A stretch of 64,000 nucleotides of DNA. Origin: Sphingomonas sp. UV9 (GTDB lineage: Bacteria > Pseudomonadota > Alphaproteobacteria > Sphingomonadales > Sphingomonadaceae). The position numbers were made by a program, and so were the translations under genes. Below the pieces are notes generated by a model, which was not told the DNA's origin, ran no database searches, and saw nothing but the letters and a program-made list of their open reading frames with translations. The stretch lies in NCBI RefSeq assembly GCF_004101245.1, contig NZ_SCIN01000002.1:124001-188000 (forward strand), read 5' to 3'. Shown one piece after another: positions 7,570-16,987 of this stretch; the stretch's first letter is position 1, and every line of letters begins with the position of its first letter.

Positions 7570-9597
7570 ATGGAACCATTGGAGTCCACGCCCCCTGACC
7601 GGCGGCAGAAACCGTCGGGTTGCGCCGAACCTCGTCCGAGGTCGGAAGCGGATCCCGCCGGTCCCCCCGGACCAAACCCTCTGGGCTACGCGGACCACTC
7701 CGCGTTCGCCGCGTTCGGCGCGGAGCTGGTGTACGGCGAACGGGCGGATGGGACCTTGGCGCACATCGGGGCGGTGGCAAGCGGCCTCGCCTGCGCCTGC
7801 AAGTGTCCGGCGTGCGGTCGCACCCTGATCGCGAAGAAAGGCAGGAGGACCGCTGCACATTTCAGCCATCACGGGAACGCGAGTGGTTGCGGGAACAACG
7901 CTGAAACCAATGCGCACATCTGGGCGAAGGACGTCTTGAACCGAGAGAAGCGGATCCTGCTCCCCGCGGTCCGCGCGTCCGTCGGCAAGGAAGTTCTCCA
8001 GACCTACGGGGAGCGCGTATTCCAATTCGAACATGCCGAACTCGAGAAGGGTCTCGGTGACATCGTCCCGGACGTGATCCTCACGACGAAGGACGGTAGG
8101 CAGGTGCTAATAGAGGTGATGGTGACGCATGCCTGCGGTCCGGAAAAGATCGCCAAGCTGCGTGACAGAGGGCTCGCGACCCTTGAGATCGACCTTTCCC
8201 GATGGCGCAAAAGCAGCGACAGACACGAAATCGAACAGGCGCTCATGAAGGGCGCGCCGCGCGAGTGGCTCTTCAACCGAAAGGCGGACGAGGCCCAGGC
8301 TCGTCTCGCGACCACGATCGCGGAACGGGCGGCAGGCGCGGCGAAGAAGGCGATCGAGGCGAAGGCCCGGGCGGAGGCTGCAGACAAGCTGCGCGAGGCG
8401 CAGGCACAGCGCAGACGCGAGGATGAGGCCGATCTGATCGTCCAGCTTGTCGAAGGCATTCAAAAAGGTGATGCCGCAAGCGGCGACCACGACGCGATCG
8501 CCAGGCGGGGACTGCTCGGTCTTCTGGTCGAGGACCAGAACGCCATGGGTTTCACCGTCGTCAACGAGCACTGGCAGGCCGCGATCATCGAGCGGATGAT
8601 CGAGGTTCCCGTCGACGAGTTCGAACTGCCGGAGTTCGACGTGTCGAGCGTCCTGAGAAGCATCGACGACTGCATCGCGCCGGACATGCCGGAAGGCCTG
8701 GCGCTCGACGTCCGGGCCGCGCTGCCCCTGGAACTGCGCAGCCTCGACCTACCGAAGAACGCCGTTCAGTCCTTCCTCGATCATCTCTGCGATCACGACA
8801 TGCTGCGATCCGGCCGGCGCGGCATGTTCATGCTTCCGGAGGCCCGGATCGCAGCGGTCGAGAAGGCCAATGCTGCATGGCAGATCAAGGACCGTCGCCG
8901 CCGTTCGTCTAAAGCCTCGATCGACGTTATCGTGGACGCCATTCCAGTCGAGGAGCACGGAGAGTTCTCTCTCGCATCATGGTGGACGGCACCCGTTCCA
9001 GGCTTCGATCTTACTCTCGAAGAGCTGATCGAAAGCGACCAGTCGACCTGGGAACCGTTCGAGACCGCTCTGTCTGCGATCCGCGGCATGGTCGAAGGCG
9101 GAACCTGGGTCCGCCAGACGCTGGGTCTGCCCCTTCAAGGCGAGCTCGGTCGAGCAGGACACCGCGTAGCGCAACAGAAGGAGCGCGAGGCAGAAGAACG
9201 CGAGGCGTCCATCACCCGTTCTGCCACCGCGTTGCTGGGGACGGATGGACCAGCCTGGGCGACCACGCCGGGCGCGGCGGGCAGCACGCCGACCCAACTG
9301 GCACGCGACGGCGCAGCCGGCCTGACCGAGGCGCTCCGCGTCCTCGACCTTCATCACTTCGCGCTCGCGGCGGCGGCTGCCGCGGACACACTAGCGACCG
9401 GCTATCGGCAGCAACTCTTGGCCGATGCCGAGAAGGGACTGGATCAGGCCACGGCGAAATCGTTCATGACGTATCACGACGTCGCGCTCGGAATGTCTCC
9501 CTGGGCGATCTGCAGAGACGCGGCTGGCCTTCGCAGAGCGCGTATCGAGCTCGCCAAATGGGTCGGCCGTGAACGGAAGAAGCACAATCGTCGCTGA
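7570..9597 (+). CDS. CoiA-like nuclease with zinc finger and long helical C-terminus, 675 aa
   Basis: Residues 75-110 form a zinc-binding module (CKCPACG at 77-83, HFSHH at 97-101), as in the competence protein CoiA. A PD-(D/E)xK-type nuclease core follows: AETNAHIWAKDVL, then VPDVIL with D168, and VLIEVMVTH with E182. The remainder (about 200-675) is mostly helical, with an Ala/Lys/Glu-rich coiled coil near 235-285. It is far longer than typical CoiA. CoiA-like proteins also occur in plasmids, phages and defence loci. It follows the ArsR-type gene after 154 bp. The ribosome site is weak. Confidence 0.7.
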   Translation: MEPLESTPPDRRQKPSGCAEPRPRSEADPAGPPGPNPLGYADHSAFAAFGAELVYGERADGTLAHIGAVASGLACACKCPACGRTLIAKKGRRTAAHFSHHGNASGCGNNAETNAHIWAKDVLNREKRILLPAVRASVGKEVLQTYGERVFQFEHAELEKGLGDIVPDVILTTKDGRQVLIEVMVTHACGPEKIAKLRDRGLATLEIDLSRWRKSSDRHEIEQALMKGAPREWLFNRKADEAQARLATTIAERAAGAAKKAIEAKARAEAADKLREAQAQRRREDEADLIVQLVEGIQKGDAASGDHDAIARRGLLGLLVEDQNAMGFTVVNEHWQAAIIERMIEVPVDEFELPEFDVSSVLRSIDDCIAPDMPEGLALDVRAALPLELRSLDLPKNAVQSFLDHLCDHDMLRSGRRGMFMLPEARIAAVEKANAAWQIKDRRRRSSKASIDVIVDAIPVEEHGEFSLASWWTAPVPGFDLTLEELIESDQSTWEPFETALSAIRGMVEGGTWVRQTLGLPLQGELGRAGHRVAQQKEREAEEREASITRSATALLGTDGPAWATTPGAAGSTPTQLARDGAAGLTEALRVLDLHHFALAAAAAADTLATGYRQQLLADAEKGLDQATAKSFMTYHDVALGMSPWAICRDAAGLRRARIELAKWVGRERKKHNRR

Positions 9598-10092
9598 TCG
9601 GTGTCGCAGACGGCGACTGCTCGCGGTTTCCGACGTTCGGCTGCGCTAGCGACCGCGAGCCGAACCCATCGAGGGCAGCCGGAACGTCTTCCCTTCTACA
9701 GGGTGCCTGTCCATTCGCACGTCGTCCCACGGTTGCGCGGCGATAGCTTAGGCAGGACATGTCCTTATCGATGAGCCGGGCCTGGATCGCGTCACAGGAC
9801 GATGATGGATGGATCGGGGATGCAGCGGCGCACATTGCCCTTATGCTCCCCCTCTTCAGGCCACTCCGTCCTAAAAGGACGAGCGTGGAGGACGAGAGTA
9901 GACACAGGCTGCCTGCAAGTTTATGGGGATATTCCGGCCTGGCGACTCGCGACGTCAACACCAAGAGACCGCCAGGTCCGGATTGTTAGACAGGCTACCT
10001 GTCCGGAGCGGATATGTATCGGCTCCACGCTTACGCGTGGATTCGTTTTAACACACCTGTCTCCGGGCATCAAGCCGATCCTTGGAGGCACT
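9598..10092. other. Intergenic region with two hairpins before a tiny ORF
   Basis: 495 bp without a supported gene. A perfect hairpin GACAGG-CTA-CCTGTC lies at 9989-10003. A second, TCCACGC-TTAC-GCGTGGA followed by TTCGTTTT, lies at 10024-10049 and looks like a terminator. The motif CCTGTC recurs at 10056. It may be a structured leader of the small ORF at 10093 or a small RNA. Confidence 0.4.
10024..10049 (+). terminator. Hairpin with trailing T-run, possible Rho-independent terminator
   Basis: A 7-bp stem (TCCACGC with GCGTGGA), a 4-base loop and then TTCGTTTT. It could end transcription from the CoiA-like gene or from a short transcript beginning near 9980. Confidence 0.4.
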
Positions 10093-10188
10093 ATGTCTAA
10101 GAGAAAAGGCGGGCCGGACATACGACGGTTCCCGCAAACCAGCGTCGTAAAGCGCAAGGGACTTCAGCGTCCACCAAAGCGTAACTGA
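10093..10188 (+). CDS. Tiny basic protein, 31 aa
   Basis: The product begins MSKRKGGPDIRRF and ends RPPKRN, with about a third Lys and Arg. TTGGAGG lies 5 bases upstream of the ATG, a better ribosome site than most genes here. It lies downstream of two hairpins. Function unknown; it could be a nucleic-acid-binding peptide or a regulatory leader peptide. Length alone leaves room for chance. Confidence 0.4.
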   Translation: MSKRKGGPDIRRFPQTSVVKRKGLQRPPKRN

Positions 10189-10246
10189 AATACGGTCGTC
10201 GCCCTCGTGTTCGGGGGCGGCGGCCATTTCCGGAGATCCATGAACG

Positions 10247-10981
10247 ATGACGAAGATCGATATCCTCGGGACGACGCCGTTGGTGTCCCTGGCGAGGGCT
10301 TTCGCGGCGGCGACCTCGGTTCCTGCCGGAAAGAGCATGTCCCGTGATGAAATCGCCGTCGCAATCGGTGCAAGACCTGGAACGGGAGCCGCGAACAACC
10401 GAGTGGTCGCGGCGCGCAAGTTCGGGCTCGTCGCGCGGGAACGCGGCGGCAAATACTTCCTTACTCCACTCGGCAAGCGTCTGTCGCAATCGCCCGACAG
10501 TGTGGAGCTGATGGTCGAAGCAATACGGAAAGTGCCAGTCTTCGAGGCACTTATGGATCGGCACCCGGAAAACCTGCATGCAGTCAAAGATGAGGAGCTG
10601 GTCCAGGACGCGATGTCGTTGGGGGCAACCCCCGAAGTCGCCGCACGGATCGTCAGGCTACTGAAAAGCTCCCTGGTATTCGCTTCGGGGGGCGAGCCAA
10701 CCCCGTCGACGTCCACCGAGAACACCGGGGCGGCGAAGGAGGCCTCAATTAGCGATACTGTGGACGAAGGACAGGTGGGGCCGGCCAATGAGAAAACGTC
10801 CACGCTGCATGGAACGGGCGAGCACGATCGAAGCAGGACCGGACTCGCAGGTCACCCCCTCATCGAAGCCTTGTTGTCGCAGGCTCCGGCCCCGGGGTCG
10901 GATTGGGAAAAGGACGCTCGCGGTGACTGGATCGTCGCCTTGGACGCCATGCTGGCACTCATCTATCCTCCTCGACGGTGA
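10247..10981 (+). CDS. Winged-helix-like protein with C-terminal helical domain, 244 aa
   Basis: The first 85 residues look like a DNA-binding winged helix: MSRDEIAVAIGARPGTGAANNRVVAARKFGLVARERGGKYFLTPLGKRL as a helix-turn-helix plus wing (quoted in part for position 30-80). A low-complexity Ser/Thr/Gly linker spans roughly 145-200. The last 45 residues (HPLIEALLSQAPAPGSDW, then WIVALDAMLALIY) are a compact helical motif seen at the end of other accessory proteins of this type. It is probably a regulator or an effector-coupled DNA-binding protein; no partner is adjacent. Confidence 0.6.
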   Translation: MTKIDILGTTPLVSLARAFAAATSVPAGKSMSRDEIAVAIGARPGTGAANNRVVAARKFGLVARERGGKYFLTPLGKRLSQSPDSVELMVEAIRKVPVFEALMDRHPENLHAVKDEELVQDAMSLGATPEVAARIVRLLKSSLVFASGGEPTPSTSTENTGAAKEASISDTVDEGQVGPANEKTSTLHGTGEHDRSRTGLAGHPLIEALLSQAPAPGSDWEKDARGDWIVALDAMLALIYPPRR

Positions 10982-11709
10982 AGCTGAAAAGGCAGTGCAG
11001 GCTCGTGTCAGGTGACCACATTCTGCTTCGTCAGATTGGCCAATGCTTGGGGACGGACAATTTCCGCACCCGGCGGAATGCTGGGTCAGGCCTCAAACCC
11101 ACCTGCCTTGCGTAGTCCCGCGCCGACATCCCCGCCGGAGCTGCTGCGACCGACGGGGCGGGTTCAGCCAAGATGTCCAAATATCTTTCCGTGCGACGGC
11201 GTGACTGCACGGGCGCCTGACGTATTGATCTGGCCGAGATTGGGAGCCCCGAGCCTTCGTCGATACGTCTGGAAACGTGTCGACGTCTTGGAAGCCCCCG
11301 GGGCGAACGCGATCGGAACGACGCACAGTGCGACGTTGACCCCGAGCACCGTATCTCAATCCAGCTTTTCCAGTATCCGATCCACTAGCGACTTCGCCGC
11401 GATCCGGTTGGCCGAACACTGGTAGGTGGTCGATCATCTCCTGAGAGATGGCACGCCTTTCGTCAGGCAGGCGATCAAGGGGCGAGGGCGGTTGTTCGGT
11501 GCCCCTCCTGGCCATTTCTTAGAGTCAGGAGACAGTGTTTGCATCGGCGCCCGGCAAGTCCGCATCGCGCGCCCGGCAATGTGTCGATAAATTGCTTCAT
11601 TTTCAGCACCTTGCCCGATGGCTTCATAAGGCTGAAAAACTCTCCCGCGGAATGCCCGAAAAACGGGGTTGGCGTCATTCTGCAACCTCTCAGCACGTCA
11701 GACCTGCAT

Positions 11710-11727
11710 TAATTAATACTCTAATGA
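11710..11727 (+). promoter_or_regulatory. Inverted-repeat operator shared by both TonB receptor genes, copy 1
   Basis: TAATTAATACTCTAATGA is an imperfect palindrome with half-sites TAATTA and TAATGA. It ends two bases before a TTGACA box. The same element occurs at 24827-24844 in front of receptor 2. The size and symmetry suit a TetR-family dimer, and a TetR gene lies inside this locus at 16988. Confidence 0.6.
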
Positions 11728-11729
11728 GT

Positions 11730-11758
11730 TTGACATCGGCGCGACGGGCATAGCATAT
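11730..11758 (+). promoter_or_regulatory. Putative sigma-70 promoter of TonB receptor 1
   Basis: TTGACA at 11730-11735, then GCATAT 17 bases later at 11753-11758. The adjoining operator at 11710-11727 would overlap RNA polymerase, which suits repression. Confidence 0.4.
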
Positions 11759-11803
11759 GCTCGCTGACGCGACGCAGAGCGCGACCAGCAGAGAGGGTGA
11801 CGA

Positions 11804-14041
11804 ATGCGCAAGTTCCTACTGTCGGCGTCGGTGTGCGCCATGATGAGTGCCGGTACGGTCCACGCTCAGGATATCCCCGCGACGTCCGGCCAGACCACCG
11901 ACCCTGCGGCTGCGGCTGAATCCAGCGATCAAGACCCTACCGATGGTGACATCGTCGTCACCGCCGAGCGTCGCTCGACAAGCCTGCAGCGCACGCCCGT
12001 CGCCGCTTCGGTGCTGACCGGTGAGGATTTGGTGCGCAAAGGCATTAACGGCGTCGAGCAGCTCCAGTTCGCGACGCCGTCGCTGACGGTCAACACGGCG
12101 GGGCAGGGCAACGCCTTCAACATCCGGGGCATCGGCAAGACCGAACAGTCGAGCTCGATCGGTGTTGGCGTCATCACCTATCGCGATGGCGTTGCCACGC
12201 TGCCCGGCTATTTCCAAACCGAGCCCTATTACGACATCGCAAGCGTCGAAGTGCTGCGCGGGCCGCAAGGGACCTTCGCCGGTGGCAACGCGACGGGGGG
12301 CGCGGTGTTCATCACCGAACAGAACCCGATGACCGATGCGGTAGGTGGCTACGCGCTGGCGCAATACGGCAACTACAACAACATCAAGCTGCAGGGCGCG
12401 CTGAATATCCCGAGCGGCGATACACTCGCGATCCGCTTCGCCGGCAACCTGGAACACCGCGATACGTTCTACAACGTGTCCGGCCCTTGGACGGGCAATC
12501 CGGGGGACCGCCGCGACTATAGCGCGCGCGCGAGCATCCTGTGGCAGCCGACATCGCAACTGCGCGTGCTGCTGAAGGGCGACTACAACAATATCAACTA
12601 TGGCGGCATCCCCGCAGGTCGAGCGACCGACACTGGCGATCCACTCGACGTCGCGAACAACGCGCCGCTAGCCGGTGGGGACGAGTTCGGCCGCGTCGTG
12701 CTGAACGCCAGCTACACCACCGACGGTGGCGTCGTACTGCGCTCGATCAGCGGGTTCCAGCGCGGGACCACGCACGTGTCATCCGACGCCGACGGCACCG
12801 CAGCGTCCGGCACGCCGGCCAACCCCGCAGTCAACTTCCGCGCGAACATTACGGAAGAGATCTGGAGCCAGGAGCTCAATATCGTTTCGCCTGATACCGG
12901 CCCCTTCACTTGGGTGCTGGGCGGCTTCTATCAGCACGACAATATCGTCATTCCGGCCAATGGCGGCTATATCGTCGACAACACTCCCAATGCGATCAAT
13001 CCGCTGGTGTTCGACACCACGCTCGAAGGCAGGAACCCCAAGACCGCGCTCGCCGGGTTCGGCCAGGTGGGCTACGAGATCACCCACGGCCTTCAGATCC
13101 AAGCCGGTGCGCGCTGGTCGCGGACGACGTCCGCGAACGATGCCGTCGCGCGGGCGACACTGCCGTTCCTCGCCAATCCGATCCTGACGTTGGTGCAGAA
13201 CGATAAGACAATCGACAAGAAGGTGAACGGCAAGGTCGCGCTCAACTGGACGGTCGACCGCAACAATTTCTTATATGCCTTTGTCGCCACCGGCGCCAAG
13301 GCGGGCGGGCTCAACGGTCCGAACGTCAATGGCATCACGCCGCGCGCGTTCGATGCGGAGGACGTCACCGACTATGAGGTCGGCTACAAGGGCACTTTCC
13401 TCGATGGGCGGCTACGTACGCAGCTCGGTGCCTATTACAGCGAGTACGAGAAGTATCAGATCAGCATCGTCGATCCGGCGACACCGAGCATCTCTTCGAT
13501 TTTCAACGTGCCCGGCAAGACAAAGCTGTATGGTGTCGAGCTGTCAGCGCAGGGCAGCTTCGGTCCGATCCGCGTCGATCTTGCGACATCGGTGTCGAAC
13601 TCGAAGCTCGGGACCTTCTACGCGATTGATCCACGGCTCGGTACCGGGGCGGCGCTCGTCTGCAACCCCGCGATGGGACCCGCCTCGGCACGATGCATCG
13701 AGCTGACGGGCAGCGAGCAGGCCTATGCGCCCAAGTTCACCCTCAGCGCTGGCGCGCAATATGCGATCCCCCTAGGCGAAAGGGTGACGCTGACCCCCCG
13801 CGCCGATTATGCGCACATCGCATCGACCTTCGGTTCGCTATTCCAGAACACGGCTCTCGGTGACCGGCTCGAAGCTCGCAACATCGTCAACGCGCAACTG
13901 ACGCTCGCGACTGGCGACTGGTCGGTCGCGGGCTTCTCGACCAACCTTGGCGACCAACATTATGTCGCCGCGATCAACGGCGTACGCCGCCTGGCCGGTG
14001 CGCCGCGTCAGTACGGCATCCGCGTCAGCCGGTCGTTCTGA
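11804..14041 (+). CDS. TonB-dependent outer-membrane receptor, 745 aa
   Basis: A signal peptide ends at VHAQ (residue 22). A TonB-box-like segment IVVTAERR (about 50-57) precedes the plug domain with NIRGIGKTEQSS, IASVEVLRGPQGTFAGGNATGGAVFI, and then a long beta-barrel ending in RVSRSF with the C-terminal aromatic residue. It imports a substrate across the outer membrane using TonB energy. The start follows AGAGAGGG. It overlaps the MFS gene by one base, which implies joint uptake across both membranes. The ligand is probably a carbon compound rather than iron, judging from the catabolic neighbours. Confidence 0.9.
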   Translation: MRKFLLSASVCAMMSAGTVHAQDIPATSGQTTDPAAAAESSDQDPTDGDIVVTAERRSTSLQRTPVAASVLTGEDLVRKGINGVEQLQFATPSLTVNTAGQGNAFNIRGIGKTEQSSSIGVGVITYRDGVATLPGYFQTEPYYDIASVEVLRGPQGTFAGGNATGGAVFITEQNPMTDAVGGYALAQYGNYNNIKLQGALNIPSGDTLAIRFAGNLEHRDTFYNVSGPWTGNPGDRRDYSARASILWQPTSQLRVLLKGDYNNINYGGIPAGRATDTGDPLDVANNAPLAGGDEFGRVVLNASYTTDGGVVLRSISGFQRGTTHVSSDADGTAASGTPANPAVNFRANITEEIWSQELNIVSPDTGPFTWVLGGFYQHDNIVIPANGGYIVDNTPNAINPLVFDTTLEGRNPKTALAGFGQVGYEITHGLQIQAGARWSRTTSANDAVARATLPFLANPILTLVQNDKTIDKKVNGKVALNWTVDRNNFLYAFVATGAKAGGLNGPNVNGITPRAFDAEDVTDYEVGYKGTFLDGRLRTQLGAYYSEYEKYQISIVDPATPSISSIFNVPGKTKLYGVELSAQGSFGPIRVDLATSVSNSKLGTFYAIDPRLGTGAALVCNPAMGPASARCIELTGSEQAYAPKFTLSAGAQYAIPLGERVTLTPRADYAHIASTFGSLFQNTALGDRLEARNIVNAQLTLATGDWSVAGFSTNLGDQHYVAAINGVRRLAGAPRQYGIRVSRSF

Positions 14042-15336
14042 TGGCGGGGGAGGTCGAGATGGCCGCACGGCCGAGCCGCTACGCTTGGTTGGTGCTTGGC
14101 CTCCTGTGCTTCGTATATGTGCTGAACTTCCTCGACCGCCAGCTGCTGTCGATCCTGGCCAAGCCGATCCAAGACGAGTTGCATATCACTGACGGGCAGC
14201 TTGGCCGATTGGGCGGCCTGTATTTCGCCCTGTTCTACTGCATCCTCGGCGTGCCCGTGGCGTGGCTCGCCGATCGCGGCAACCGCGTGCGCGTGCTGAC
14301 GATCGCTTGCGCGCTGTGGAGCGCGGCGACGATCGCCTGTGGCGTGTCGGTCAATTACGGCCAGCTGGCAGCGGCTCGAATGAGCGTCGGCATCGGCGAG
14401 GCGGGCGGTGTGCCGCCGTCCTATTCGGTGATCTCGGACTATTTTCCGCCACACCGGCGCGGACTGGCATTAGGACTGTTCAATCTCGGTCCGCCGCTCG
14501 GTCAGGCGCTGGGCGTCGCGTTCGGTGCCAAGATCGCGGCAGCGTATGACTGGCGCCTCGCCTTCATTCTGCTCGGCGCGGCCGGGCTGATCGCGGCGGC
14601 TGCGGTTTGGGCTTTCGTCCGTGAGCCGAAGCGCGGCGCGACCGATCTGCCCCGGCAGGTCGTCCAGGACGGCGAGGTGCCGACCTTCGGTTCGACGCTG
14701 AAGCTCTTTTCCACTCGCCCCACCCTCACTCTGGTTTCGCTCGCGGCGGGCGCCACGCAGTTCGTCACCTATGCCACGCTCGGTTTCACGACGCTGTTCC
14801 TGATGCGCGAGAAGGGCATGACGCTCGACCAGATCGCGATCTGGTACGCGCTCGTGCTGGCGATCGGGGTCAGTGCAGGCATCTATTTGTCGGCGCGACT
14901 CATCGATCGCCATGCCGCGGCTCAGCCGGAGATCTACGGCACGATGCCGGGCTATGCGCTGCTGCTCGCGGTGCCGTTCTTCGTCGGTTTCGTATGGGCT
15001 CCGAACTGGCCGCTAGCGATGGCGTGCCTGATCGGCCCGACCTTCCTCAACTATTTCTACCTGACCCCGGCGGTCGCGCTAGTCCAGAACGCAGTTGCGC
15101 CGCGGCAGCGCACGCTTGCGGGGGCGGTACTGCTGCTGATCATGAACCTGATCGGCCTTGGACTCGGACCTACATGGCTGGGCGCCGCGAGCGACTGGTT
15201 CAAGGCCAGCAACCCGGGCCATTCGCTTCAACTGGCCTTCTACACGCTGGTGCCGTTCTACTTCATCGCCATCGCGCTGCATTTCGCGCTCGCGCGTGCG
15301 CTGAAGCGTGAACGCATCCTAAACCCGACGGAATGA
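14041..15336 (+). CDS. MFS transporter, spinster-like, 431 aa
   Basis: Twelve hydrophobic segments are visible. The first ends VLNFLDRQLLSILAKPIQDEL, a signature of the spinster-type MFS branch used by sphingomonads for organic substrates; ADRGNRVRV is the conserved loop 2-3 motif. It sits in the inner membrane. The start codon overlaps the receptor stop (TGATG). The acyl-CoA synthetase starts one base after it. It probably carries the receptor's ligand, or an acid released from it, into the cytoplasm. Confidence 0.9.
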   Translation: MAGEVEMAARPSRYAWLVLGLLCFVYVLNFLDRQLLSILAKPIQDELHITDGQLGRLGGLYFALFYCILGVPVAWLADRGNRVRVLTIACALWSAATIACGVSVNYGQLAAARMSVGIGEAGGVPPSYSVISDYFPPHRRGLALGLFNLGPPLGQALGVAFGAKIAAAYDWRLAFILLGAAGLIAAAAVWAFVREPKRGATDLPRQVVQDGEVPTFGSTLKLFSTRPTLTLVSLAAGATQFVTYATLGFTTLFLMREKGMTLDQIAIWYALVLAIGVSAGIYLSARLIDRHAAAQPEIYGTMPGYALLLAVPFFVGFVWAPNWPLAMACLIGPTFLNYFYLTPAVALVQNAVAPRQRTLAGAVLLLIMNLIGLGLGPTWLGAASDWFKASNPGHSLQLAFYTLVPFYFIAIALHFALARALKRERILNPTE

Positions 15337-15337
15337 C

Positions 15338-16960
15338 ATGACCCCTGGATCGATGCAGCCATATGCGCTGACGCTCGACAAGTTCCTCGACCACGCCGCC
15401 AAATGGCATGGGTGTGCCGAGGTCGTGACCGGCGGCGACGGGACGTCCGAACGGGTCGACTATGCGGTTCTTCGGGCCCGCGCGAACCGGCTGTCGGGCG
15501 CATTCGCCGCGCTGGGTCTGCGACGGGGGGACAACCTCGCGACGCTCGCGTGGAACAGCCAGGCGCATATGGAATGCTGGTACGGCGCGGTCGGCATCGG
15601 CGTTGTCTGCCACACGCTGAACCCTCGGCTGTCGGCCGCGCATCTCGCCGGCATGATCCATCAGGCGCAGAACCGCGTGATTGCGGTCAGCCCAGGCCTA
15701 GCCCCGCTGGTCGAGGACCTCGTCGCCGCCTGCCCGACGCTCGCGCACGTCGTGTTGCTCGGCGAACCCGGCGCCGATCATCCGTCGCCGTCCTTAGATG
15801 GAGTCCGCATCTGGCGCTTGAACGAGTTGCTTGATACTCACGGCGCACCAATGCTTTGGGGCGACTTTGAAGAGACCGTGCCGGCCGGCCTCTGCTTCAC
15901 CTCTGGGACCACTGGCGCACCTAAGGGCGTGACCTATACGCATCGCTCCAACTACCTCCAGACGCTGCACTTGCTGCAGGCGGACGTGATTGGGTTGCGG
16001 GCATCCGATAGGGTACTGGTCGCCGTACCTATGTTCCACGCCAATGGCTGGGGGCTGGCCTTCGCCGGCCCGGCGACCGGCGCGCGGCTCGTGTTGCCCG
16101 GCCGCAACCAGGATGGCGCCAGCCTCGCGCGCCTGATCGACGAGGAGAGCGTCACAGTTGCGGTCGGCGTTGCGACGGTGTGGCTCGGGCTCATCGATCA
16201 CCTTGAGCGGACCAGTAGCGACCTCCCTTCCCTCCAACGCGTGATCCTCGGCGGATCGTCGGTCCCGCAGGCGCTGATGGACCGCATCGAGCAGCGATTG
16301 GGCGTCACCGTGCAGACCAGCTGGGGCATGACCGAGCTGTCGCCGCTCGGTACGATCATGCCTGGCGACGCACCCGTGCGCAGTTCCGCCAAATCCGGCA
16401 AGCCACCGATCGGCATCGATCTGCTGCTGACGGACGAAGCCGGCGTGCCGCTTCCCGAACAACGCGGGCAGGAAGGCCGCCTACATGTACGCGGCGCGAG
16501 CGTCGTGGAGCGTTATTTCGGCGCGGCCGATACCGCGCTAGACGTCAATGGCTGGTTCGACACCGGCGATCTCGCGACGATCGACGCCGGCGGCAATCTC
16601 AGCATCTCTGGCCGCACGAAGGACCTGATCAAGTCGGGCGGCGAATGGATCAATCCCGGCGAGATCGAGGCCATCATCGGCGCGCTGCCGGGCGTGGCGC
16701 TGGTGGCGGTCGTTGGGCGGGCGCATCCCAAATGGGGAGAGCGGCCGGTGCTGGTGGTGGAAGCCCGGAAGGGTGCCGACCTGACCGACGAAACGCTGCG
16801 CACCGCTCTCAAAGGCCGAATAGCGAGCTGGTGGCTGCCCGATGCGATCATTCGCGTAACCGCGATGCCATTGGCAATCACCGGTAAAATCGACAAGATG
16901 CGCTTGCGGGCGGAGCACGCGTCCGTCCATGCGGGCAAGGAGCCCGTAGAGGTGCGCTGA
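15338..16960 (+). CDS. Acyl-CoA synthetase (AMP-forming), 540 aa
   Basis: ANL-superfamily enzyme: it adenylates a carboxylic acid with ATP and transfers it to CoA. The phosphate-binding motif is TSGTTGAPKG (about residue 188). TSWGMTELSPLG marks the acyl-AMP pocket, GWFDTGDLA the hinge region, and GRTKDLIKSGGEWINPGEIE the C-terminal domain. The catalytic lysine is in ITGKIDK near residue 518. Length is usual for the medium-chain or DmdB-like branch. In this locus it probably activates the acid freed by the carboxylesterase or imported by the MFS protein. Confidence 0.9.
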   Translation: MTPGSMQPYALTLDKFLDHAAKWHGCAEVVTGGDGTSERVDYAVLRARANRLSGAFAALGLRRGDNLATLAWNSQAHMECWYGAVGIGVVCHTLNPRLSAAHLAGMIHQAQNRVIAVSPGLAPLVEDLVAACPTLAHVVLLGEPGADHPSPSLDGVRIWRLNELLDTHGAPMLWGDFEETVPAGLCFTSGTTGAPKGVTYTHRSNYLQTLHLLQADVIGLRASDRVLVAVPMFHANGWGLAFAGPATGARLVLPGRNQDGASLARLIDEESVTVAVGVATVWLGLIDHLERTSSDLPSLQRVILGGSSVPQALMDRIEQRLGVTVQTSWGMTELSPLGTIMPGDAPVRSSAKSGKPPIGIDLLLTDEAGVPLPEQRGQEGRLHVRGASVVERYFGAADTALDVNGWFDTGDLATIDAGGNLSISGRTKDLIKSGGEWINPGEIEAIIGALPGVALVAVVGRAHPKWGERPVLVVEARKGADLTDETLRTALKGRIASWWLPDAIIRVTAMPLAITGKIDKMRLRAEHASVHAGKEPVEVR

Positions 16961-16987
16961 AGCCCTCCGCACGATTTGGGGAATTGC

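Larger units (their letters stand above)
10982..11803. other. Long intergenic region upstream of TonB receptor 1
   Basis: 822 bp. Several open frames exist on both strands, but none has a ribosome site or recognisable family. The last 95 bp hold the operator and promoter listed separately. The rest may be decayed coding DNA; I cannot identify a source. Confidence 0.5.
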
